From Aurelia coerulea (lineage: Eukaryota; Cnidaria; Scyphozoa; Semaeostomeae; Ulmaridae): DNA of 64,000 bases. Of the stretch, positions 19,638 through 62,705 are shown piece by piece (within the stretch, counting starts at the first letter, position 1; each line of letters starts with the position of its first letter). The translations under genes were made by a program, and so were the position numbers. The notes beneath the pieces were generated by a model, which worked only from the letters and a program-made list of their open reading frames with translations, was not told where the DNA came from and did not search any database. The stretch lies in the NCBI GenBank assembly GCA_039566865.1, contig CM076949.1, forward strand, positions 19,568,501 through 19,632,500. Direction: 5' to 3'.

Positions 19638-20094
19638 AGGACAAGTCAGGGGTTGGTATGATTGATGATAAAATACAAGATAATACGGCTATGAATCATG
19701 TATGATACTTTTTTCCACTAGTTTTCGCCTTCTCCTTGTGAAATTGCGTATCCAAATAAGCAATTTGAGCGAAGTGACGTCATATCGCACATGCGAAAGC
19801 GAGGCTGTGTGATTGTTTTTCGCCTCTTAATCGCTGCTAGCCTCTTTATCGTGTACTCATGCATTGAAAATGGCTCAAGAACACGATAAAGAGTCTTGCA
19901 ACGATAAAGAGGGGAAAAAATCACACAGCCTCGCTTTCGTTTGCGCGATATGACGTCACTTCGCTCAAGCTGCTTATTTGAATACGCAATTTCACAAGGA
20001 GAAGGCGAAAAATAGTGGAAAAAGTATCATCCATCATTCATAGCAGTATCATCTTGTATTTCACGATCAATCATACCAACCCCCGACTCGTCCT
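19638..20094. mobile_element. 457-bp inverted-repeat element flanked by TTTAA
   Basis: AGGACAAGTCAGGGGTTGGT...ATGATTGATGATAAAATACA is inverted at the right end. The arms extend about 170 bp, through CCTTCTCCTTGTGAAATTGC and TGACGTCATATCGC. TTTAA flanks both ends (19633-19637, 20095-20099) and is single in intact array units. The TTAA core would fit piggyBac-type insertion. Confidence 0.75.
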
Positions 20095-20111
20095 TTTAAG
20101 CATGGTATCGC

Positions 20112-20170
20112 TAACCAGCGTGCAGACTCGACTATCCTAAATTAGGATAGTCGAGTCTGCACGCAGGCTA
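20112..20170. mobile_element. 59-bp hairpin MITE with 8-bp target duplication (TAGCCTGCGTGCAG family, copy 2)
   Basis: An almost perfect hairpin: AGCGTGCAGACTCGACTATC...CTAA against TTAGGATAGTCGAGTCTGCA. GGTATCGC occurs directly on both sides (20104-20111, 20171-20178), while array units normally carry it once. Ends match the elements at 2481 and 28316. Confidence 0.85.
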
Positions 20171-20515
20171 GGTATCGCTTGCTTTAGGCTAATAATTGTC
20201 CTGCATGTTTTCAAATGGTGAAAGACCTGCGTTTAAGAATGGCATCGCTAGCTTTAGGTTAGAAATTTTACTGAATGTTTTCAAGCAGTAAAAGACTTGC
20301 GTTTAAGCATGGTATCACAAGCATTAGGCTAAAACATTTTACTGCATATTTTTAGGAGCGAAAGACCTGCAACGAGCAAGATATCGCTAGCTATAGGTTT
20401 TAGGCCATTATTTTTACTGAAAGTTTTCAAGCAGCAAAAGATCTGCGTTTAAGCATGATATCGCTAGCTTTAGGCTTAGAATTTTACTACATTTATTCAA
20501 GCAGCGAAAAATCAT

Positions 20516-22360
20516 CAGTCTATTAGAAAGCTTGTTAAAATGTTTAAAAATCTGTAGCTCTCAGATGATTTACCTGATTTGTCTAAGGCTTTTTGAAACC
20601 CATTTCAAGTCAAGCGATCAAATAAAACATCTTTTGATTTTCTTTAACATATGTCATGAAAACATGTACCATGAATGCCAGAGGTAAAATAACATAGAGA
20701 CTTCCCAAGAGTATGGTCACATGACTTGAACTGGGTAAAACGAGTATTAGCCGGTTTTGTCCCTAAACTGATAATACTCGTGTAGCTTATACGTGAAATT
20801 AAATATGAAGATTTAGTTTGTCAATAAACATTTTGTTGCATGCAAACTCACTTGCCTTCATAGAATCAAATGATAGCATATATTGCTGCAGACAGCTTAT
20901 CAAGTAATAAAACGCAACTTTCAGATGATTGAGTCCTGTCCTACCTCCCTCAATATACTGCCTTTTGGGTGCATCTGTCGTTATATTTTGTGTTATGCTG
21001 ACTGGTTCATTTTCATCAATGTGATGTAGCTTTAGTTAACATTTAGCTGTAGATACTCCACTGTTGCTTTAGAATAAATTATGATGCAAGAAAGGAAGTA
21101 GATAATTATTAAATTTTAGGAGATAAAGTAAAACGAAAATGATTGCACTGAATTGGGTAGTAGAACTTTAGGCACTTGTATTAGCCCGTATGTTGGTAGT
21201 TTAGCTGAGATATGTTATCCCATACCATATTTAGAAAGCTGAGGAGATGCATGTATAATGAATCATATTTATGTTAGATGTGTTTGTTGTTTCGATTATG
21301 AACGGATTTACCCATGTATCTTGGGAGATTACAATCGAGTTATCAGAGAATTTTATCTGTAAAATAATGTTTAATGATTGCAATGCTTTTGCGAAACAAA
21401 TAGTATTCATTTTCATTGAGATTCTCCCTGATGGTTCGTTGAATGATTCACGAAAAATAAAAGCGAAAACTTTACGTCACAGAGTTGTTAGTTTACGTTC
21501 ATCACAATTCGATGACTGACCCTGTCAAAATCGCAAATTCATGAATCACAATTTTCAAGAAAAAGTAGTAAAATTGCAATATTTTGCAAATTTCTTCTGC
21601 AGACTAGTGTTATTTGATGTATTTTATTATATTTTTCACGTTCGCCTGGGGGGGGGGGGTACATGACTCGAGGATGGACAGGGGTCTACTGCCCGTTTTT
21701 AGAAAGCTACCCTCTGATAATTGCCGAAAATTGCCTTGGTACACGCTTTTATGATTATTTTTGGTGAAAAATTATTGCCCATTTGTAACTATTTTTTGTG
21801 TCAGCGAAACTCCACACATATTTATGGAAAATCTGCCAAAAAAGGACCCGTGTTTAGAGAATTTTGGACCCAAAAACTCACCCATATGGGCGGCACATAC
21901 CCGTAGCCTGAACATGTATGTACCCCCCCTCCCTCTTCCTTCCCCAAGGAGAGTCGTAGACTAGAGTGCCTCAATTTCTCTGTTGTTGTTGTGGCTGATG
22001 GCCCGCTCAATTAGCAACTATTGTTATTACTATTGTCTTTCGGCCAGAATTTCTATTGCTCAAGGTTCTGTGCCTCGTCGGTTTGTGTTTGAATTGGAAA
22101 GGAAGTAAAATCCACCAAATTTGCTTTATCTGTATTTGCATTGCTTCATTTTTTGCCATTTGATGGGTCTCCATCACAAGTTAGAGGATGGAGGATTTTC
22201 ACGAGGGGCATTTCACTCCGAAAAAATCTCGTACACCTTTGGCAAAAAATCCTTTTGTTTTGAAGAAAAATCTATCAAAAATCCATAAAAATCCTTTTGT
22301 TCTGAAAACATCTCGTACACCTTTTTGAATGAGTGATATACCCCTCCGATTTTCAGAAAC
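20516..22360. other. Intergenic, mostly unrecognised
   Basis: AT-rich with no exon or RNA gene seen. Between about 21646 and 21940 a G-run with GGGGTACATGAC faces ACATGTATGTACCCCCCC, a weak inverted pair that may mark another element. Confidence 0.4.
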
Positions 22361-22363
22361 AAA

Positions 22364-22788
22364 TACACGTTTTTTTTTATAAGAAACTGGTTTATAAGAA
22401 ACTAGTACTACGATGACCAAAAATTTAAGAAACTCTAGTACTACGCTCAAGAACAGATAAGAAACTCTAAAACTTTATTTCTGTATGTCTCTCTTATTCT
22501 ATGTGTCTCTAACACAGGTATCTTTATCTTTTCTTGACTTTTAACTGCAAAATTGATAAATTTTTGCCTTAATGTGCATGACTTCTTCTTGATGACAATG
22601 TAAATGCAAAATGGAAGCCCTTTGTCAAGAAGAAGGCTCAACTTCGAACAATATCGCAATTTTAGGCCCAAAAAAATAAGAAACTAATTAAGAAACTTTT
22701 ACTACTAAAACACCGAAATTTTCATGCGAAATTAAGAAACTTTTAGTACTAAGTGCTGATCCAAGTTTCTTATAAAAAAAAACGTGTA
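22364..22788. mobile_element. TACACGT...AAGAAACT inverted-repeat element, copy A
   Basis: TACACGTTTTTTTTTATAAG...AAACTGGTTTATAAGAAACT at the left is mirrored by AAGTTTCTTATAAAAAAAAA...CGTGTA at the right. The interior has repeated AAGAAACT(C/T)..AGTACTA. Copy B at 23027-23439 has the same order and orientation. Confidence 0.75.
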
Positions 22789-22795
22789 TCAGGTC

Positions 22796-22985
22796 TCTGA
22801 CTAGACTGATTACAACTTCGTAGCTATCGCTGCTATTGATAGACTCATGGACGCTCAAACTAAAACTCACAGATTTTCACACTGAAAATTAGAACGAAAT
22901 TGTTCCCTCGATTTCATGTCCAGATATGGAAACCAAAGCAACACTCTATGAAAAGCCAATTGCTCTTGGCAATGACGTATGGGCC
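22796..22985 (-). repeat. Dispersed repeat X, reversed fragment
   Basis: Reverse-complement match to the right half of repeat X (19170-19320): TAGACTGATTACAACTTCGT, CGATTTCATGTCCAGATATG, TCTATGAAAAGCC. It fills the gap between copies A and B of the TACACGT element. Confidence 0.65.
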
Positions 22986-23026
22986 CAAGTTGTTGGCTCA
23001 AGCCTCATAGGGAAACTACACGTCTT

Positions 23027-23439
23027 TTTTTAAGAAACTGGTTTATAAGAAACTAGTACTACGATGACCAAAAATTTAAGAAACTCTAGTACTACGCTCA
23101 AGAATAGTTAAGAAACTTTTAACATTCAAATTCTGTATGTCTCTTTTAATCTATGTCTCTCTAACAAAGGTAACTTCATCTTTTTTAACTTTTAACTACA
23201 AAAATTGGTATTTTTTGCCTGAATGTGGATGACTTATTCGTGATGACAATGCCAATGTAAAATGGAAGCCCTTTGTCGAGAAGAAGCCTCAAATGTGAAC
23301 AATATCGCAATTTTAGGCAAAAAAAAATAAGAAAAAAATAAAGAAACTTTCACTACCAAAACACCGAAATTTCCATGCGAAATTAAGAAACTTTTAGTGC
23401 TAAGTGCTGATCCAAGTTTCTTATAAAAAAAGACGTGTA
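23027..23439. mobile_element. TACACGT...AAGAAACT inverted-repeat element, copy B
   Basis: Same ends and interior as copy A at 22364, slightly shorter, same orientation. Confidence 0.75.
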
Positions 23440-23610
23440 ATCGAATGTCCTGAAATAAGCGAAAGAGTTTTGTTCTTCGCACACAAAGACGAGTCCTTGG
23501 AGGTTTCGCAAAAATTTTTGCAAAATGTTTGGGCTCTCTGGCAGGCAATCTGAAAGCGAGACTTTAAAACATAAAGGTACCACAGGGATACACGGGACTC
23601 ATCGTGATAA

Positions 23611-24168
23611 GTGTAGTAGGCTCCTGCGTCTCCAATAACATAATTGGTGTATTTCAATCTTCGCAAGTCTAAAGCTTTTATATCGTAAAAGACGGTAAAA
23701 GATACAGCTCCCACAACACAGTTGCTATTGAACGCCACGGAAGAGGGTCTTTGAAGGGTAAATTCCTTTGTTTTCCGTGTTATGCAAACTTACAACAAAC
23801 GTGTGTCGCAGGAGGAAATCTAAACCTATGGGGACGCAGATATTGTGAGAAACTTATGGCATGGCTGTATAACATGTGCATCTTTTCCAGAGGGACAGGA
23901 AATACTTTACCGCCATAAAGGGCCATAAGTTTCTCACAATATCTGCGTCCCGATAGGTTTAGATTTTCTCCTGCGACACTTGTTTGTTATAATTCTGCAT
24001 AACACGGAAAAAATCGGAAAACAACGGAATTTCAAGACCCTCTTTCGTGGCGTTCAATAGCAACTGTGTGATGGGAACAGTATCTTTTATGACATAAAAG
24101 CTTTAAGAAGTGCGAAGATTGAAATAAACCAATTACTGTATGTAATTAGAGACCCAAGAGTCTACTTA
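23611..24168. mobile_element. 558-bp inverted-repeat element
   Basis: The arms of about 270 bp pair TCTCCAATAACATAATTGGT...TTGCTATTGAACGCCACGG...ATATTGTGAGAAACTTATGG with their inverses. The centre is near 23885. No ORF of note; target duplication not resolved. Confidence 0.65.
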
Positions 24169-24249
24169 ACTTTAGAAGCTCTCTGATTAGCTAATTCAAA
24201 ATCTTGCTCCTCAAACTTCAACGACATTTCAACAAACGTGGCGATTGTC

Positions 24250-25130
24250 TCTATAGCCACAAGGATTCTGCTCTGCTATTTGCAACAACTTTTACACAAA
24301 CATGGCGATTGTCGAAAATTGTTGAAGCGTTGGTGTAAATTACAGAGCCGATTGCGTCATCGGAGTGAAACTTACAGCTCTTTTCCTCTCTCCCCAGGCC
24401 CTTTTTGAGAACAATTAGATCCTGACCTTTGTGTGATAGAAAATTATTTCGTGATGCAAAGATGGCGCGTTGAAAGCAAAACATTGCGAGACAACAACAT
24501 TGGATGGAAGACAAGAAGACGGTCATAAGGAATTATCATCTCAAGACCTGCAAGAAGATACTTTCATACTTATTCTAAAGAACAGTACATAAGGCATACA
24601 CCAATACTGTTGCCATTTGCGAAGCAAAAGGAAACAAAGCTACGGCTGCCTCGTCGTGATTTGATTGAAAGAGACATTTTTTGGTTAGGCCACTAAAGCG
24701 AAACATTACACAACAATAACAAATGTTTTGATGCGAGATAGCCATAATCAATCGTAAATGAAGCATACAAGAAAAAACTTTGATATCTTGGCAATGTAAT
24801 AATACCAGAAGATTACACCAGTCCTGCTGCCTTTACCTAGAAAAGACAATAAAAACAAACCAGCAGCTGCCTCCTCGGTTGTGATTGAACGAAACCCATT
24901 TGGATAGTTAGGCCACTCGAAGGAAACATCGCATGGCAATAACAGCGGTTTGGGACAGAGATCAGAGACATTTGCAGTTGAAACAACATAAAACCTGGAC
25001 ATTTGATCTAAAGAGTAAGATGACCTGGAGCTTGCACCAATTCGGTTGTTCTTTGTAAAAAAAAACAAATCCACAACAGGCTGCCCCGATGAGCAGAGTC
25101 ATTTTGCTTTAGTTAGGCCACTCCACTTTG
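24250..25130 (+). repeat. Decayed ~230-bp tandem array just upstream of the ULK gene
   Basis: Three clear units and a possible fourth share the order CACCAnT..GTTGCC, AAACAAA..GCTGCCTC, GTGATT(T)GA, TTAGGCCACT, GAAACAT(T/C), ACAATAACA. They centre near 24660, 24900 and 25110. Identity is low. The last unit ends about 140 bp before the ULK start codon, so it may overlap the promoter. Confidence 0.5.
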
Positions 25131-25264
25131 AGTTGCCCGTTTCATAACTTCGCATATGGAGTTGCAGTGGCGGCATCAAAGGGATAGTTTCACACCTTTC
25201 ACATATCATCTATCCAACAGGCTCTCATCAGGAGTTCAATTCAGAGAGCTGCATCGAAACTGCG

Positions 25265-57934
<32,670 letters not shown>

Positions 57935-58272
57935 TGCAAAATTGCGGTAAGACGTTTGTGCTGAAGCTGTTTTGATGAAACTTTATTCAATCTGCAAATG
58001 CTGGTAAGGCTGGTATCTTCTACTTGCTTTAGTATTTTCATCGCTCTTAATGCTTGAAACTTGACTTTGTTACTCATTTAGCCCTAACAACGTACACATA
58101 CTTTTTTATGACAAACTAAGAATTTAAACCAATACTGAAAGCTCTTGAAATTTTCAAATTTTGAGTAGTCAGAGTTTCGTACGAGTTTTTTAAAGGTTGC
58201 AGAAACCATCTTCATGCTCACTACCTATGCTTTTGCGAAAATTTCGAAGCAGAGCTTTTCAAGCCGTTCCTA
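57935..58272 (+). other. ULK 3' flank
   Basis: Probable 3' UTR. No strong AATAAA seen before the next element; nothing else recognised. Confidence 0.35.
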
Positions 58273-58876
58273 CCGGGTGCGCCAAAATAAACTATGCACG
58301 TTTGGCAGCCCACAATAAATCGTACACTTGACCGATTTTGAAGATTTATGACTTAATCGTTGGCAGAAAGCCTGAATTAAATATTGGTATTTTTTGCAAG
58401 TTTTTTCATTTTCAGTTTTTAGAGCTAGAAGCGAGTTTCTTAAAATTTTAGTCTTCAAAAATACTGAAAACGATCAAAAAACATCGATCAAGTTTTCTAA
58501 AGAATCGACATGAACGGACAAAGAGAGAACTTGTTCGTGGTGATTTGCGATTGAGAAATCGACCAATTGTAATCTGTTCTACGAGAGTTCGTACTAAACC
58601 CCCAAATCCCCCTGAAAACGCTTTTCTTTGTTCATTCATGTTGAATCTTTTAATATTTGATCGACGTTTTTTTGATTATTTTCAGTTCTTTCGAAAACGA
58701 ACATTTTAAGGAACTCGCTTCTGGCTCTAAAAACTGAACACGGAAATATTTGCAAAAAGTCCTAGAATCTAATTCAGGCCTTCTGCTAAAGATTAAGTCA
58801 TAAATCGTCAAAATTGGACCAGTGTACGATTTATTGTGGCCTGGCAAACGTGCATAGTTTATTTTGGCGCACCCGG
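58273..58876. mobile_element. TA-flanked CCGGGTGCGCCAAAATAAAC element
   Basis: CCGGGTGCGCCAAAATAAAC...TATGCACGTTTGGCAGCCCA is inverted at the right end. TA at 58271-58272 and 58877-58878. Inner TTTTCAGTTTTTAGAGCTAG...AAGCGAG also pairs. Confidence 0.85.
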
Positions 58877-58878
58877 TA

Positions 58879-59625
58879 TATTGGAGCATTATTAAGTACT
58901 GTCCAGGTAATATAGTAGTACATGAAGCAAGTAAAAATTAAGTAAAACTATGCCAAGGATTCCCTTCATCAAAATAAATGGTTTCTTAAGTTATATTTTC
59001 CAGTGCTGGTCTTTCTTAACTTTATGGCCATTTGGAGAGTTGAGTGTCTTATAAGCGGTTTCTCATAAAGAAAATACGTGCACCATTTTGTGAGTAGCCT
59101 TTATGACCATTTCGTCAATCACTAACTAGTTTCTTGTCATTTTATGAAGTTTGCCTGCAAAACCGACATATTTATATTCATCTACCAGGCAAAAATTTGC
59201 TAGTTATCTTGCTCTTTTCAACCGTATGCAAAAATTAAAGCCAAAAACGAACTTTATCAAGTGATACAGTACTTCACAGTGTGCATAAATGGGGAGACAT
59301 TTCACATGTACCAAATATATAGAGAACTTTTATAAGGCATGTAGATATAGAAAATGTGTCAAATTGCTACACAAATATTGTATTAAAGATAGGAAACGAA
59401 GATATGGATGTTTTATTCAGTTAAAAAAGAAGCAACCATTTTTGTGAACACTTTGAAATTACACCCTCAACGACAAAGCATCGTTCTTTTAGGATTTTCG
59501 GCAACCTATGCACTCATAAGAATCAGAAATCGACTGCATTTTCATCTGAAACTCCAATTCCTCTTGATTTAAAATCTGCATTGAACTTTTCAAAAACATA
59601 CACACCTTATGAATTTGATCCTTGA
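58879..59625. other. Intergenic, nothing recognised
   Basis: AT-rich; no exon, RNA gene or repeat identified. Confidence 0.4.
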
Positions 59626-59688
59626 CCCTATTGACCCTTGACCCTAATTTGACCCTTGACCCTATGAAATTTGACCCTATTGCTGACA
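59618..59688 (+). repeat. TTGACCCTA tandem repeat
   Basis: About six irregular copies of (C)TTGACCCTA. Confidence 0.75.
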
Positions 59689-59883
59689 AAGGCCAGCAAG
59701 AATAACGTCACTCTGCTGAAACAAAATGAATAGCTCATGATTAATTAAGTACGCAATCTACAAGAAAGAAATTTTAGTGTTGTAATCATGATGACCTAGA
59801 CGCTTTGTTGATTTTCAAATATTTTACTGCAGACATTGCCAGAATTCCCTTAGGGACTAATGTTTTGTTTTACTAGATTACGG

Positions 59884-59987
59884 AAAAGGCCCAAAACGGG
59901 CCCATATTTGGTTCAGCTCATCTAATAGCTTATGATTCATAGATTCAGAATCATATATGGTTTGTATGAGCCCAGTTTGGGCCTTTT
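59884..59987. mobile_element. 104-bp palindromic MITE AAAAGGCCCAAA
   Basis: AAAAGGCCCAAAACGGGCCC...ATAT faces ATGAGCCCAGTTTGGGCCTT...TT, with inner TATGATTCATAGATTCAGAA pairing. Confidence 0.75.
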
Positions 59988-61148
59988 GAGCTATACAAAT
60001 GTAAAGGAAATGTTACCCAGATGCATAAATTTTTGCCAAAATCTAAAACTGAAAAATTCTGACCCAAATACCTATTCTAAAATAACCAGTAATCATAACA
60101 TTGAGTTGAACATAAAACTGAGCTTTTTAAATGATTTTATTAAAGGCAATGTGTCCATCTAAGTACTGCCGCATATACACTCTTGTCAAGATATGCTGAC
60201 AAGATGCTGACGAAGAGCCGCCAAGAGCGCACTGTGATTGGTAGTATTTAACTGATCACATGCAAAAGTAGAATTTAAATTTCACAACAAGGCTACCTGC
60301 TGTGAAACTTCAGGTTCAGCTCTGGAAGCGCAACCGGAAGTAAGTCATCAGTCTGCTTATATTAGACCTGGCTACCTTTTTAGTTACATGAATTTTATGA
60401 ATGAATCTCCAAAAAAATGATAAATTTCATCGAAATAAAAAATTTCTATATTCTAACAAATTCAAATTGCGATATATTTTTATTGAAACTAGACAAATGC
60501 ATTTTGTCTTTCTGTTCAATCATTAATTCATTGGGCTTTCAAAGTATCATAATGGAAAATTTTGTTTCAAAAATTCATTTTTTGTGAAATGTCCTCATGC
60601 GTGCCCATTGTGCTTGTTTTGTTTAATTGAATTTGGCTCGATGCACATGCCTCTTAAAATGAATTTGCAGAGCAATAGTCATGACTGTTTAGTTTAGAAA
60701 AATAGAATTCTAGTTTTTTTCTCTAAAATAGCATTAAACCATTTAAACTTACTGTGATAATCTATGATTTGCAATTTACTTCAGTGTTTAAAATTCCACC
60801 GGCCAACATACTAAAATCATATAATAATGTCCAGCTATAGCAATCTTGTCAAAATACAGTTAAAGTGTGATATTGCAGAAATACTGAGCTTGTTAAGAAG
60901 TGAAGTTTACAAGTTAGTTAGGTCAGAAGTAAAAAGTTGTTCATGATAATGTGACTGTCAGTACTGCAGCAACTTTTCAGCTTATGAATTTTAATTTGAG
61001 TTTTTGAAATTTGATTGAAACGGTAGACCTGCTAAATCTTGATAAATCGCTCTCCCCTGCAACAAAATTCGTAGCAGATGGCAGACTTTTAGTTTGTGAG
61101 AAAAGTTAGTGTATTTCATTGTGACAGGTAAAAAAAGTTTAATGAGCT
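59988..61148. other. Intergenic, nothing firm
   Basis: No exon or RNA gene recognised; AT-rich. Confidence 0.4.
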
Positions 61149-61582
61149 ACGGAATAAAAAGTACGCGGCTGATATTCAAAACTGAAACTGTAATCAATCA
61201 GTCCAAGGCTAACTTAGATGAGAAAATTTGGTTTGGTAAATCGTTTCCACGAAGAAATTATGAAAATGCTGGCAAGGGATTTGTATTGTATTGACATCTC
61301 CATGCTTGATTCTAGTCCATGATTTACTTGATTCTGGTCCATGAAATTTAGATTCAATACAATTGTCAGTTTCAGAAATAGAATTTAAACTTTATTAGTA
61401 AACCCTGGACCAGAATCGAATGTTTAATTCTCATTCCCATAAAAATCCCTTACCAGCATTTGCCTAGTTTCTGGGTATAAAATGTGAGTGTTTTTACCAA
61501 CAAATTTCACATCTAAGTTAGCTTTTGACTTATAGATTACCATTTCAATTTTGGATATCAGCAGCGTACTTTTTATTCCACA
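61149..61582. mobile_element. Inverted-repeat element CGGAATAAAAAGTACGC
   Basis: CGGAATAAAAAGTACGCGGC...TGATATTCAAAACTGAAA faces TTTCAATTTTGGATATCAGC...AGCGTACTTTTTATTCCA. GGCTAACTTAGATGAGAAAA is inverted inside. Related to 10133-10548. Confidence 0.8.
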
Positions 61583-62308
61583 TGCCGTCAAACGTGTTAA
61601 CTTTTCTTACGCAATCGGTATCATTCTCACAAAAGCATCCATATGCGTGGAATCCTTCCTAACGTATAGCCTGAATCTATAGTTGTGGTTTGGGTGTTAG
61701 AATTTGACTTTGGAGTGTAGACTCGCAGCTTATTGTTTGAAGCAGTTAACTGTTCAGTTATATAAAGACGTATTAAACTAACGCCTCAGCAATTTATGAC
61801 ATTATTTATGTATTGCCTGGCTGTTTATTTCCGTAGTTTAATGATAATTAGCGTAGCTAGTTGGACAGTTACTCGATACAAAGCGAGATTACAAGAAACA
61901 CTACCAATAGTGGGCACAATGCAAACAGACTTTAATATCTACTGACGGTCCTAACGGAGCATTTTTTAGCAACTATTGTTTGGGTTCCTGCAGAGTGCTT
62001 TTATAACTTTGCTCTTAATTCTCCATACCTGCGAGCAGGGCTCGTTGGCTATTGGAGTAAAATATGGATTGATATTTCAATCGTTAGCGACAAAATCCTA
62101 ATTACCACATTGCTGTTCTCCTCGTGGTCATTTTCCCTGAACGAATTCATGTGGCAAAAGGAAGTTTATTTATCATCAGAAAGCTTCTGCCGCATGTCCA
62201 TATCTCATTATGGAAGTTTTATCTAGCAGATACCTCATTTTGCAACAACTCTTATTATTTGCTGAGTGTTAGAAACTAAATATTTAGCCGTTCTTTTGTC
62301 ACTTTTCA

Positions 62309-62705
62309 GTAGACCTTTTAGCTACTCTACAAAAGAGCATGGATCGAGCGATATTTGTATACATATTTATACGAACTTGGTACTGTAGTATATACTAAAT
62401 AATAGGTACTAGGAGAAAAAAGGACGCAAAAAACAGACAGACTTCTCAGCACACTGAGGCCTTTCAAACTTACGTTATCATCAGAGTGTGACTAACTGTT
62501 AGTCACACTCTGATGGTAACGTAAGTTTGAAAGGCCTCAGTGTGCTGAAAAATCTGTCTGTTTTTTGCGTCCTTTTTTCTCCTAGTACCTATTATTTATA
62601 CGAGAGGTTCCAATGAGTAGTGCTAGAGCTGCTAGATGTACACCTTGGAAAATTCTATGAAATATCGTTTGATTTTGATCCTTTTTAGAATAGCTAAAAG
62701 GTCCA
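62309..62705. mobile_element. AATAGACCTTTT MITE split by a nested palindrome
   Basis: GTAGACCTTTTAGCTACTCT...GCATGGATCGAGCG at the left, TTTAGAATAGCTAAAAGGTC at the right. The body is interrupted by 62397-62597. A TTATACGA word lies on both sides of the insertion. Confidence 0.75.
62397..62597. mobile_element. 201-bp near-perfect palindrome, AGCACACTGAGGCCTTTC family
   Basis: AAATAATAGGTACTAGGAGA...GGACGCAAAAAACAGACAG...AGTGTGACTAACTGTTAGTC folds at its centre near 62497. Core words match the arms of 52140-52705, with no loop. Confidence 0.85.

Larger units (their letters stand above)
19515..20515 (+). repeat. Diverged ~90-bp tandem array with two transposon insertions
   Basis: The repeat word runs GGTATCGCTAGCTTTAGGCT...TTTTACTGCATG...TTTCAAGCAGCGAAAGACCT...GCGTTTAAGCAT. 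About seven diverged copies are seen at about 19515-19637 and 20100-20515. The array is interrupted by the elements at 19638-20094 and 20112-20170, and each insertion splits one unit. Confidence 0.75.
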
